A stretch of DNA of 62,206 bases, taken from the NCBI RefSeq assembly GCF_001570985.1, contig NZ_BCSS01000018.1, positions 1 through 62,206 on the forward strand, in the 5' to 3' direction. A program made the position numbers and the translations under genes. Shown here one piece after another: positions 52,603-60,794 of the stretch. The stretch's first letter is position 1; each line of letters starts with the position of its first letter. The stretch comes from Janibacter limosus NBRC 16128 (GTDB lineage: Bacteria > Actinomycetota > Actinomycetes > Actinomycetales > Dermatophilaceae). The notes below the pieces were generated by a model that saw nothing but the letters and a program-made list of their open reading frames with translations, did not search any database and had not been told where the DNA came from.

Positions 52603-54040
52603 CATCAGCGCCGCCTTCGCTCAAGAGGAGAGGTACGCCCCGGGATCGGTCGACGCGCCGCAGATCCTCGAGGAGTGGGATGGCGAACTGTTGTCCCACG
52701 ACCCGCTGGATTTCGACGGGTACCGCGTGCCGGATGCCGCCGACGAGTCAGCGAGGACGGCGCGGGTGCGACTGCGCGACACGGAGGCCGTCTGGATCGA
52801 CATCGACTTCCGTCGTCAGGGCGGGACGATGGGATCGGTCGCCGGTGAGCGCATCGTGCGAGCCTTCGACCGCGCGGTCGCCCTCGGACTCCCGGTGGTG
52901 GAGACCGTCTCCAGCGGCGGTGCCCGCCTCCAGGAGGGCATGGTCTCCTTGGTGCAGATGGCCCGCACCTCGTCGGCCGTGGCCAGGCACCGTTCGGCCG
53001 GGCTGCAGAGCGCTGCCTACCTGCGTTCACCGAGCACGGGTGGGGTCTTCGCCTCATGGGCCTCGCTGGCCGATGTCCGCGCAGCTGAGCCGGCAGCCAT
53101 CGTGGGGTTCGGCGGCCCGCGGGTCGTCGCTCAGGTGACCGGCGAGCTCCCGCCCAAGACGTCGCACACCGCGGAGTCGGCTCTCGTTGCGGGCCTCGTC
53201 GATGCCATCGTCCCGCTCGACGAGCAGTGGGACTGGCTCGCGGCGGCGATCGGGGCGGCGACGGCACCGGGGGTGGAGCTGCCCCTTGACCGTGTGCGGG
53301 TTCCGGACTCCTCCCCGGTACCAGCCGACGACTACGAGCTGCTGGTCCGTTGTCGGGCTGCCGCTCGTGCGTCCGGCATGGAGTGGGCAGCATGGCTGAC
53401 CGACTCGTGGGTGGAGATCAAGGGAAGCGACCCGGCCATCCGCGCCGGTCTGGCCACCATCGACGGTCGACGCGTCGTCGTGGTCGCCATGGACCGTCAT
53501 GCCGGATCCCGACCGAAGTTCCTCCCCAGCCCGGCTGCCTTCCGCCTGGCCCAGCGAGCGATCGACCTGTCGGGGCGGCTCGGCCTGCCGCTACTCACGC
53601 TGGTGGACACCCCGGGGGCGGATCCGTCGCCCTCCTCCGAGGCGGACGGCATCGCCGGTGAGATCGCCCGGACCCTGCTGTCGATGGCCGACTGCCGCTC
53701 GGCGACCGTCTCCTTGACGGTTGGTGAGGGTGGCAGTGGCGGGGCCATGGCTCTGGCCCACACCGACCGGATGCTCATGCTCGAGGGGAGCGTGTTCTCC
53801 GTCATCGGTCCCGAAGCGGGTGCGACGATCCTGCACCGTGACGCCACGCGTGCACCTGAGCTGGCGCGCAAGCTCGGCATTGTGCCGCAGCGACTGCTCG
53901 CCATGGGTGTTGTCGACGTGGTGCTTCCCGAGGACGTCACCACGGTTCGCCAAGCGGTGTCACGGGCCATCGCAGAGGCGTCACCCGGCGAGCGGGATGC
54001 CCGCATCGACGAGCTCACGTCGCGGGCGCTCACCGCCTGA
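52592..54040 (+). CDS. acyl-CoA carboxyltransferase, fused beta/alpha type
   Basis: A 482-aa protein of the biotin-dependent carboxyltransferase (crotonase-like) superfamily: an N-terminal AccD-like half (VVETVSSGGARLQEGM, GVFASWASLADV) and a C-terminal AccA-like half (LPLLTLVDTPGADPSPSSEADGIA in part, VGEGGSGGAMALA, MLEGSVFSVIGPEAGA). No zinc finger. No biotin carboxylase or biotin carrier is encoded in the window, so partners must come from elsewhere. The start overlaps the 36-aa ORF. Probably carboxylates a CoA intermediate or product of the island. Confidence 0.85.
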   Translation: MTTDISAAFAQEERYAPGSVDAPQILEEWDGELLSHDPLDFDGYRVPDAADESARTARVRLRDTEAVWIDIDFRRQGGTMGSVAGERIVRAFDRAVALGLPVVETVSSGGARLQEGMVSLVQMARTSSAVARHRSAGLQSAAYLRSPSTGGVFASWASLADVRAAEPAAIVGFGGPRVVAQVTGELPPKTSHTAESALVAGLVDAIVPLDEQWDWLAAAIGAATAPGVELPLDRVRVPDSSPVPADDYELLVRCRAAARASGMEWAAWLTDSWVEIKGSDPAIRAGLATIDGRRVVVVAMDRHAGSRPKFLPSPAAFRLAQRAIDLSGRLGLPLLTLVDTPGADPSPSSEADGIAGEIARTLLSMADCRSATVSLTVGEGGSGGAMALAHTDRMLMLEGSVFSVIGPEAGATILHRDATRAPELARKLGIVPQRLLAMGVVDVVLPEDVTTVRQAVSRAIAEASPGERDARIDELTSRALTA

Positions 54041-54086
54041 TGACCAACCGTGCACCTGTCCATCACCCGACACCAAGGAGATCCGG

Positions 54087-54416
54087 ATGAGTTCCGCCGT
54101 CCTGCTCGCCTGGGCCAGTCCCAGCAGCGTCGAGAGCACCGAACAGTTCCACCAGTGGTACGAGAGCACGCACATCCCCCAGGTGCGCCAGGCCATCCCG
54201 TCGATCCGGGAGGTGACGCGCTACGAGCTGGTCGACCCCGAGTCGGGAGCTCAGGGTCGCTTCCTTGCGGTGTACGAGATGGATGAGGCAGACGTTGCCG
54301 CTGCTGCCGCCGCCCTCGGTGGTGGGGTCGCGGCTGGACGTGTCGAGATGTCTCCGGCCATGGACGTCACCACTGCCCCGCCAGTGACCCAGTGGTACAT
54401 CCGCCACACCAGCTGA
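54087..54416 (+). CDS. dimeric alpha-beta barrel (EthD/DUF4286-like) protein
   Basis: A 109-aa protein with a dimeric ferredoxin-like pattern: FHQWYESTHIPQVRQAIPSI and VTRYELVDPESG, followed by RFLAVYEMDEADVAAA. This resembles EthD-like and DUF4286 proteins, which often sit in aromatic or alicyclic degradation clusters. ATG 54087 with AAGGAG six bases upstream. Lies in an apparent operon with the carboxyltransferase and the VOC gene. Confidence 0.75.
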   Translation: MSSAVLLAWASPSSVESTEQFHQWYESTHIPQVRQAIPSIREVTRYELVDPESGAQGRFLAVYEMDEADVAAAAAALGGGVAAGRVEMSPAMDVTTAPPVTQWYIRHTS

Positions 54417-54475
54417 TCCGCTCAACATCGACGAGTCCCGGGATCTCCGGGTCGTCGCCATTCGACAGGAGAATC

Positions 54476-55414
54476 ATGAAGAAGGAAGTTCGCAAGACCG
54501 GTGACTTCGGTATCGGCCAGATGATCCACGTGATCCACATGTCCGACGATGTCACGAAGCTCAACAAGTTCTACGAGGATGTCTTTGGCGGGTGGTGTTT
54601 CCTCGGCGGTGACGAGCCGAACTGGCTGCCTGTCGAAGACCGTTGGGCGAGCCTGTACATGGTCAGCAACGTCTGCATCGAGACGATGGCCCCCAACATG
54701 CCTGTGGACGAGACCAAGCCGGTCGGCAAGTTCTACAGCAAGTTCGGGCAGCACCTGCACTCGGTGGGCTACAAGGTCGATGACCTGGCGGGCCTGGCGG
54801 ATGACCTGCTGGCCAAGGACATCTACATTGGTGCCCCCGGGGGCGGCAAGATCGAGAAGCTCGACGAGGAGACGCAGTACTTCTACCCGAGTCCGCGCGA
54901 CACGGCTGGTCTGATGGTCGAGCTGTGCAAGATGGACATGCCGGACGATCCGCGGGACAAGGACACCTGGTCGGCCAACGAGCGTCGGTGGGAGAACCAC
55001 CCGCTGACGATCGAGCGGTTCTCGTACGTCACGCTGGGGGTCAAGGACCTGGACGCTGCGGTCAAGACCTATGTCGACGTCATGCAGGCGGTGCCGATCG
55101 CCGACGGGGTCGACGATGACATGAAGGCGAAGTACGCGACGGTGCAGCTCGGGGACTTCCTCCTGCAGCTGGCGCAGCCCCTGGAGGTGGACTCGGACCT
55201 GGGCCGGCACGTGGAGCAGTACGGCAACTTCATCTACAGCCTGCGGTTCAAGGTCCGCGATCTGGACTCGGTGCAGGAGTGGCTGACGAAGAAGGATGTG
55301 CGCAGCGAGCGCCTGCGCGACGACCTGGTCGTGACGAACGTCGAGGATTCCCTCGGTGCGCCCATCTTCTTCACGACCGAGGAGATCCCCGGGGACCCCT
55401 TCGCTCGCAGCTGA
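54476..55414 (+). CDS. tandem VOC (glyoxalase/dioxygenase-fold) protein
   Basis: A 312-aa protein with two vicinal-oxygen-chelate modules (about 12-155 and 178-305). The N-terminal module has plausible metal ligands: His18 in MIHVIHMSDD, His95 in HLHSVGYKV and Glu149 in GLMVELCKM. The C-terminal module (FSYVTLGVKDL, YSLRFKVRDL) lacks both His residues. Extradiol dioxygenases have the reverse arrangement, with metal in the C-terminal module, so an isomerase, epimerase or lyase is more likely. ATG 54476 with AGGAGA upstream. Last gene of the rightward operon. Confidence 0.8.
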   Translation: MKKEVRKTGDFGIGQMIHVIHMSDDVTKLNKFYEDVFGGWCFLGGDEPNWLPVEDRWASLYMVSNVCIETMAPNMPVDETKPVGKFYSKFGQHLHSVGYKVDDLAGLADDLLAKDIYIGAPGGGKIEKLDEETQYFYPSPRDTAGLMVELCKMDMPDDPRDKDTWSANERRWENHPLTIERFSYVTLGVKDLDAAVKTYVDVMQAVPIADGVDDDMKAKYATVQLGDFLLQLAQPLEVDSDLGRHVEQYGNFIYSLRFKVRDLDSVQEWLTKKDVRSERLRDDLVVTNVEDSLGAPIFFTTEEIPGDPFARS

Positions 55415-55420
55415 TGACGA

Positions 55421-55464
55421 CGACGAAGGGCGTGGACCGAGATCTCGGTCCACGCCCTTCGTCG
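55421..55464. terminator. 44-bp perfect palindrome, bidirectional terminator
   Basis: Arms 55421-55442 and 55443-55464 are exact inverted copies, giving a stem of about 20 bp with a GATC-type loop between the convergent VOC and MaoC genes. Confidence 0.88.
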
Positions 55465-55486
55465 TGCGCTCAGGCGGAGTGCTTGG

Positions 55487-55909
55487 TCATCCCCACCGCA
55501 CCGTGGCGGTGCCCGGTGCCAGCTTCGTGCCATCACCGTCCTCGGTCCACACCTCGACCTCCGCGGTCGTGATGCCGTCGGCCTCGGAGACCGCGCTCAC
55601 CGTGCCACGCGCAGTCACCACCATGCCCTTGGTGTTGGCCCCGCGGAACTGGCAGGACAACGAGACGATCTGGCCGTCATCACCCATCCACCCGCGCAGC
55701 AGGTTGTGCAGGTAGGACCACTGGAGGTTGCCCATGCCGAAGGCGGTCGGGTAGCCGGCGGCCTTGCCGGCCTCGTCGTCCATGTGGATGGGGACGAACT
55801 CGTCGTTGACTGCTGCGTAGCGGTTCCAGTTGGCAAACCCCGTCTCACGCTGGAAGGGAGGTAGCTCCTCACCGATCGTGGGGCGGGGGGTGGTCGCTGT
55901 GCGGGTCAT
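55487..55909 (-). CDS. MaoC-like enoyl-CoA hydratase subunit (catalytic)
   Basis: A 140-aa single hot-dog domain. It retains the hydratase-2 active-site pattern: VNDEFVPIHMDDEAGKAAG with Asp36 and His42, then AFGMGNLQWSYL. It starts 16 bp after the neighbouring 174-aa hot-dog gene; such pairs form heteromeric hydratases (ChsH1-ChsH2 in mycobacterial cholesterol degradation). This would be the catalytic, ChsH1-like half. ATG 55909. Last gene of the moxR operon. Confidence 0.86.
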   Translation of the reverse strand: MTRTATTPRPTIGEELPPFQRETGFANWNRYAAVNDEFVPIHMDDEAGKAAGYPTAFGMGNLQWSYLHNLLRGWMGDDGQIVSLSCQFRGANTKGMVVTARGTVSAVSEADGITTAEVEVWTEDGDGTKLAPGTATVRWG

Positions 55910-55925
55910 CGTGTGCTCCTTCGTC

Positions 55926-56450
55926 TCAGTAACGGATCAACGTGGTGATGGTGCGCTTGACGAGCTCGTCGTCCTGGTTGGTCCAGGTGTCCTGGGTGTG
56001 GCTGAAGAGCATCAGCCCCAGTCGCCCCTCACGCTCGGTGTACTCGCCCAGCACCCGGGCGCTGGTGATGACGTCTCCCGGACGGATCCGCACGCCGTAC
56101 TCCACCGCCATGCCGCCGTTCAGCTGGAAGCGCAGGCCTGGACCTTCGATCCCGGCCTGGATCTCGGTGTTGTCGGGGTTGTTCGGCTCGACCGGGGCGT
56201 CAGGGGCGTGGGGGGTGTGCTCTGCGACGCTCCATGCGAAGGGGTTGAACTCCTCCGGTGCGACGATCCCGCCGTTGACCGTGGCGGCGGCATGGTCCGG
56301 GTCGAAGAACAGCGCGGGTGCCGGCTCAGGCCAGTAGACGGCCAGGGCCCACTTGCGGATGTCGGACTCACTGACAGGGTGACTCACAGTGCGGGCGAGC
56401 TGGGTCCCCACGGCGGTCGTCATGGCCTCCGAGATGTTGCTGGTTGGCAT
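55926..56450 (-). CDS. MaoC N-terminal-type hot-dog protein (partner subunit)
   Basis: A 174-aa hot-dog protein of the MaoC_dehydrat_N type: SHPVSESDIRKWALAVYWPEPAPALFF, then GGIVAPEEFNPFAW and GGMAVEYGVRIRPGDVITS (each seen in part). It lacks the D-x(5)-H active site, which the next gene has, so the two probably form one heteromeric enoyl-CoA hydratase. ATG 56450 has AAGGA upstream; the longer frame is not used because it overlaps the VWA gene's end without a site. Confidence 0.83.
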   Translation of the reverse strand: MPTSNISEAMTTAVGTQLARTVSHPVSESDIRKWALAVYWPEPAPALFFDPDHAAATVNGGIVAPEEFNPFAWSVAEHTPHAPDAPVEPNNPDNTEIQAGIEGPGLRFQLNGGMAVEYGVRIRPGDVITSARVLGEYTEREGRLGLMLFSHTQDTWTNQDDELVKRTITTLIRY

Positions 56451-56499
56451 GTGCTGTCCTTCGGATCTAGATGGTTGGGTGGGTGGTTCTGGTGAAGGG

Positions 56500-57921
56500 T
56501 CAGGCCAGCGCCTGGATGAATGCCTTGAGCTGGCGGACGTTGCGGCACTCGAACACCGCATCGCAGTGCGGGCTGTACTCGCTCATGATCGAGTCGCCGT
56601 CGTCCCAGGACACGGCACGTTCCGGGTTGAGCCAATAGGTGGCTGCGGCCCGGCCGGTGACATCGGCCAGGCTCTCCGCGGAGGGTCGTCGGTAGTTCGA
56701 GCGCCCGTCCCCGAGGATGATGATGATGCTGCGGCTGCCGACCTGGCTGCCCCAGCGCTCCTGGAAGGTGCGGAAGGCGCTGCCGTAGTCGGATCTGCCG
56801 TCCAGCAGGATGCCGGCGTCGACGTCGTCGATCCGCTGGGCCGCATCGGCGATGTCGGTGCTCTCGGCCAGGAGTTCGGTGACCTCATCCATCCCGTCGA
56901 CGAAGACGAAGCTGCGCACGCTGCGGAAGGTGCCCCGCATGGCGTGCGTGAGCGCCAGGGTGAAGCGGGCGAAGGTGGCGACGGAACCCGAGATGTCCGC
57001 GAGGACGATGAGCTCGGGTTTCGGAGGGTGTGGTGGCCGGAACCTTGGCGTGATGGGGATTCCGCCGGTCGACATCGAGGCCCTGATCGTGCGTCGGAAG
57101 TCCAGATGGTGATTGCGGACGTGTCGTCGCTTGCGGGTCACGGCGCTGGACAGCTGCTGGGGGAGGGGACGCAGGAGATCTTCGAGGGCCTCGATCTCTT
57201 GCGTCGACGCGGTGAGGAAGTTGACGTCCTCGGGAAGGGCTGCCCGAAGGCTGTGTGCCACGGCGTCGGCTCCTCGGTCGGCGACCAGCCGTCGTCTGAC
57301 CTCGGCCTCGATGGCCTGGCGCAGGGTCTCGATCCGGCGGTCGGCCGCATCTTCGCGCAACCGGTGGCGCAGATCCCCGCCCGGCGCACCGTCCTCTGGC
57401 TGGGTGGGGGCGGACAGCCGCAGGCGCAGGTCGTCGACCCCCAGTGCGCGCAGGACTCGGAAGACGGCGAAGGTCCCTGCGACCGGCTGGCCTGGGACGA
57501 GGCCGGCGTGACGTGTCACCAGCTGGATGCTCAGCGGTCGTAGTGTCAGGTCGTCGTCCGCGGCGATGGTCCGGAAGACCAGCTCCCGCACCTCGTCGTC
57601 AGACAGCAGGTCGAATCGGGTGCGGGTCGTGCCTGTGCTTCCTCCGGCGTGCCCGGACGGGTCGGTTACCTCGTCGTCGCTGGTGGTCTCCAGATCCAGC
57701 GGATGGGATGAGCCGGCGAAGAACAGGTCGAAGGCGGTGTTGAAGGTGGCCCGGTGCCGGGCCGACTTCACCAATGTCGTCGCCAAGGCAGAGCGCACGT
57801 CTGATCGCTGGCTGATGTCGACATGCCTCAGGCAGCGCACGGCATCGATCGCCTCGGTCGTCGACACCGGGACGCCGACCTCGCGCAGCTCCGAGATCAG
57901 GCCCTCGACCGCGGTCAGCAC
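56500..57921 (-). CDS. VWA domain protein, CoxE-like
   Basis: A 473-aa protein. The N-terminal 280 residues are mostly helical, with an acidic linker (about 80-115); the C-terminal third is a von Willebrand A domain with the MIDAS motif in VLADISGSVATFARF and a later ILGDGRSNYR. CoxE-like VWA proteins work with MoxR ATPases in inserting or activating metal cofactors of enzymes such as CO dehydrogenase. GTG 57921 overlaps the alpha/beta hydrolase stop by 7 bp. No CO dehydrogenase subunits are in the window. Confidence 0.85.
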   Translation of the reverse strand: MLTAVEGLISELREVGVPVSTTEAIDAVRCLRHVDISQRSDVRSALATTLVKSARHRATFNTAFDLFFAGSSHPLDLETTSDDEVTDPSGHAGGSTGTTRTRFDLLSDDEVRELVFRTIAADDDLTLRPLSIQLVTRHAGLVPGQPVAGTFAVFRVLRALGVDDLRLRLSAPTQPEDGAPGGDLRHRLREDAADRRIETLRQAIEAEVRRRLVADRGADAVAHSLRAALPEDVNFLTASTQEIEALEDLLRPLPQQLSSAVTRKRRHVRNHHLDFRRTIRASMSTGGIPITPRFRPPHPPKPELIVLADISGSVATFARFTLALTHAMRGTFRSVRSFVFVDGMDEVTELLAESTDIADAAQRIDDVDAGILLDGRSDYGSAFRTFQERWGSQVGSRSIIIILGDGRSNYRRPSAESLADVTGRAAATYWLNPERAVSWDDGDSIMSEYSPHCDAVFECRNVRQLKAFIQALA

Positions 57922-58604
57922 GGTTCGTCGCCCACCGTGGAGATGAAGCTGAGGACCGCCGCCTGGCACTGGAAGCTCGTCGGCGTCGCGAAGTGATCCG
58001 TCCGGCGGAGCGTGAGCAGCCGTGCATCAGGCAGGGCAGCCACGAGCCGGTCAGCACCGGTCGGCTCCTTGTCGCCCAAGCAGGCCAAGACCGGTACCTG
58101 GGCGGACGCCGCACTGTCGAAGTCGGGCAATGGTGGCATGGTGCGGACGTAGTCGGCGACGAGGGTGAGGTCGTTGCCTGCGCCCAGGGCCATCTGCGCC
58201 AGCAGCCGGGCCATCACTGAGGAAGACTCGTCTGCGTGCTCGAGCTCGTCGGCGAGCTCCGGGATACCGGTGGTGCGACGCTCGATCAGAGCGTCACTGA
58301 GACCGAGGAGTGACACACAGCGAAATGCCTCGGGTCGCTGCACGATGGCGTCGTAGAGGGCAGCGGCCCCGGCCGAGAAGCCGATGGCGTCGACCGGGCC
58401 GTCGCCGATCCGCTCGAGCAGACGCTGCGCGGCGCTGTCACCCTCGCCGTTGAGCGCCGGCTCGGACCCGTGCCCGGGCAGCTCCACCGGGATGATCTCG
58501 CGACCCTCGGTCTCCAGGAGGTCCACCCAACCGGTCTCGCGCCAGTTGTGCTCGAAGGTCGAGCCCATCCCGTGGATGAGAGCGACGGGGGGCAGCGAGG
58601 TCAT
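57915..58604 (-). CDS. alpha/beta hydrolase
   Basis: A 229-aa alpha/beta hydrolase: VALIHGMGSTFEHNW (oxyanion HG), PVELPGHGSEP, nucleophile elbow GFSAGAAALYD, GDKEPTGADR with an acidic residue and TDHFATPT with the catalytic His. It overlaps moxR (ATGA) and the VWA gene (7 bp), so it is made with the MoxR/VWA pair. It could hydrolyse a thioester or lactone in the pathway, or be part of the maturation system. Confidence 0.86.
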   Translation of the reverse strand: MTSLPPVALIHGMGSTFEHNWRETGWVDLLETEGREIIPVELPGHGSEPALNGEGDSAAQRLLERIGDGPVDAIGFSAGAAALYDAIVQRPEAFRCVSLLGLSDALIERRTTGIPELADELEHADESSSVMARLLAQMALGAGNDLTLVADYVRTMPPLPDFDSAASAQVPVLACLGDKEPTGADRLVAALPDARLLTLRRTDHFATPTSFQCQAAVLSFISTVGDEPC

Positions 58605-59503
58605 GAGGTCACCCCGAGGAGCTCAGCCCCTGCCCGCTCGATGTCCGACTGGTTCTTCAGCAGGATCGGCAGGTGACGGACCACGGTCTGCGTGTCGACG
58701 TCGACGGCGCCGACGAGCATGAGGGTCTGCGCCCAGTCGAGCGTCTCGGACACGGACGGGTGCTTGCGCAGGTCGAGCCCGCGCAGGGTGCGCACGATCT
58801 CGCTGACCTGGGTCGCCAGGTGCTCGCTGATCCCGGGGACGGACTGGAGGATGATGTCTCGCTCTCGCTCGATGCTCGGGTAGCCGAGGTGGAGGAAGAG
58901 ACACCTGCGCTTGAGGGCCTCCGACAGCTCGCGGCTGTTGTTGGAGGTGAGCAGGACCATGGGGCGACGCACGGCGGTCACGGTGCCGAGCTCGGGCACC
59001 GAGACCTGGAAGTCGGACAGGATCTCAAGGAGGAGTGCCTCGGTCTCCACGTCCAGCCGGTCCACCTCGTCGATGAGCAGGATCGTCTCCTGGTCACTGC
59101 GGATGGCTTCGAGCAGGGGGCGGGGCAGGAGGTACTCCTCGCTGAAGATGTCCTCCTGAAGTGCCGACCAGCCGTCCTGTTCTTCGCCGGCTGCCTGGAT
59201 GCGCAGCAGCTGCTTGCGGTAGTCCCACTCGTAGAGGGCCTTGGCCTCGTCGAGCCCCTCATAGCACTGCAGCCGGATCAAGCGGGCTCCGCTGATGCGC
59301 GCAAGGGCCTTGGCGAGCTCGGTCTTGCCGGTGCCCGCGGGGCCCTCCACGAGCACGGGCTTGCCCAGTGCACTCGCGTAGTACACGGTCGTGGCGGTCT
59401 CCTCGTCGGACACGTATCCGGTGGCGGAGAGCTGGGCGGAGATCTCGGCGGGGGAGCTCAGGGCAGCCAGCAGCAGGGTTTGTTCTTCGAGCTCGACAGT
59501 CAC
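58601..59503 (-). CDS. MoxR-family AAA+ ATPase
   Basis: A 300-aa AAA+ ATPase. Walker A GPAGTGKTEL, Walker B ILLIDEVDRLD, sensor 1 VLLTSNNSRELSEALKRRCLFLHLG (in part), and a C-terminal lid. It belongs to the MoxR group that acts with VWA proteins (CoxD-like). The GTG at 59503 is preferred to the ATG at 59515 because GGAGG lies five bases before it. Heads the leftward operon moxR-hydrolase-VWA-MaoC pair and diverges from the acyl-CoA dehydrogenase pair. Confidence 0.9.
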   Translation of the reverse strand: MTVELEEQTLLLAALSSPAEISAQLSATGYVSDEETATTVYYASALGKPVLVEGPAGTGKTELAKALARISGARLIRLQCYEGLDEAKALYEWDYRKQLLRIQAAGEEQDGWSALQEDIFSEEYLLPRPLLEAIRSDQETILLIDEVDRLDVETEALLLEILSDFQVSVPELGTVTAVRRPMVLLTSNNSRELSEALKRRCLFLHLGYPSIERERDIILQSVPGISEHLATQVSEIVRTLRGLDLRKHPSVSETLDWAQTLMLVGAVDVDTQTVVRHLPILLKNQSDIERAGAELLGVTS

Positions 59504-59652
59504 GTGTGCCTCCATCAGAACGAGTTCATTACCAGTGCATATAGTACAATGATTTGACAGAATTGCACCATCAGTGTTGTGCTGCATCTCGCAGCCTTCA
59601 TCGCCCCCGAACTCGCACACGGGTCGGGGCCCAAACTCCGAGGGAGTCCCGG
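59504..59652. promoter_or_regulatory. divergent promoter of the moxR and acyl-CoA dehydrogenase operons
   Basis: A 149-bp gap, AT-rich from 59525 to 59575. It holds TACTAT (minus strand, -10-like), TTGACA (plus strand) and a weak inverted repeat GTGCA (59535-59539) / TGCAC (59564-59568). Probable control region for both operons. Confidence 0.45.
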
Positions 59653-60783
59653 ATGGACCTAGCGCTCACTCCAGACCAGAAGACCTTCGCGTCGACGACG
59701 CGCAGCTTCTTGGACAAGAACAATCCTGTCGGCACAGTCCGTGACCTTCCTGACGCGCCCGAGGCGTTCGACAGGACCTGGTGGGGGAAGGGAGCCGAGC
59801 TCGGTTGGACGGCGATGCTCGTCCCCGAGGAGCTCGGTGGCGGCAGCGTCTCCGGCGAAGGTGTCCGCGACCTCGCGATCATCGCTGAGGAGCACGGACG
59901 CGTCGTCGCGCCCGGAGCCCTGCTGCCGGTCAGCATCGTGCTGGCTGGCCTCGTCGAAGCAGCCCGGGACGGCAGCGACCACACGTCGGAGATCGAGGGT
60001 CTTGTCGCGGGCGAGCTCCTTGCCACGTGGGCCGTCTACGAGCCGGGCGCTGGCTGGGCACCCGGTGCGCCCGCCACCACCGCACGCGCCGAGGGTGACA
60101 CCTTCGTGCTCGATGGCATCAAGGACCGGGTGGAGATGGGGGACCAGGCCGACCTGTTCCTCGTCACCGCCTCGACGCCGGAGGGGGTGACGCAGTTCTT
60201 GGTGCCCAGCGACGCGCCTGGGGTCACCGTGACGCCTGAGTGGACGCTCGACCTCTCGCGCCGCTTCGCCGAGGTGCGCTTCGAGGGCGTCAACGTCCTG
60301 GCCAGTGCTGTGGTGGGCCAGGTGGGAGAGGCGACCCCTCTCATCGAGCGTCAGCTTCAGGTGGCTCTCGTGCTGCAGGTCGCGGAGATCTGCGGAGGAC
60401 TGGAGCAGGTCTTCGCGTTCACGACGCAGTGGGCCTTCGACAGGTACTCCTTCGGGCGTCCGCTGGCCTCCTACCAAGCTCTCAAGCACCGCTTCGCGGA
60501 CATGAAGATGTGGATCGAGGCCTGCCAGGCGACGTCGGGCGAGGCGGCGCGCGCGGTGCAGGACCGGTCCGACGACGCTGCCGAGCTGGTCAGCGTCGCC
60601 AAGTCGTATGTCGCGAGCTACGCCGTGAAGATCATCCAGGACTGCGTGCAGATGCACGGCGGCCTCGGCGTCACGTGGGAGCACGACCTCCACCTATACC
60701 TGCGGCGCGCCACCGTGGACCGGGCTCTGTATGGCACGCCCGAGGACCACCGTCGCCGCATTGCCGACTTCATGAAGCTCTGA
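59653..60783 (+). CDS. acyl-CoA dehydrogenase, short subunit
   Basis: A 376-aa acyl-CoA dehydrogenase-like flavoprotein: MDLALTPDQKTFAST, LGWTAMLVPEELGGG, a weak central FAD/substrate sheet, RYSFGRPLASYQALKHRFADMKM (in part) and MHGGLGVTWEHDLHLYLRRA. The ATG at 59653 is preceded by GGGAG. It is followed by a second, longer homologue 11 bp downstream; adjacent unequal pairs form alpha2-beta2 heteromers in steroid degradation. Which subunit carries the catalytic base cannot be settled by eye. Confidence 0.88.
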   Translation: MDLALTPDQKTFASTTRSFLDKNNPVGTVRDLPDAPEAFDRTWWGKGAELGWTAMLVPEELGGGSVSGEGVRDLAIIAEEHGRVVAPGALLPVSIVLAGLVEAARDGSDHTSEIEGLVAGELLATWAVYEPGAGWAPGAPATTARAEGDTFVLDGIKDRVEMGDQADLFLVTASTPEGVTQFLVPSDAPGVTVTPEWTLDLSRRFAEVRFEGVNVLASAVVGQVGEATPLIERQLQVALVLQVAEICGGLEQVFAFTTQWAFDRYSFGRPLASYQALKHRFADMKMWIEACQATSGEAARAVQDRSDDAAELVSVAKSYVASYAVKIIQDCVQMHGGLGVTWEHDLHLYLRRATVDRALYGTPEDHRRRIADFMKL

Positions 60784-60794
60784 GAGGACAAGCC

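Noticed and set aside
56500-59503. CO dehydrogenase maturation locus (coxD/coxE)
   Set aside because: No coxM, coxS or coxL homologue is in the window; kept only as an analogy for MoxR/VWA function.
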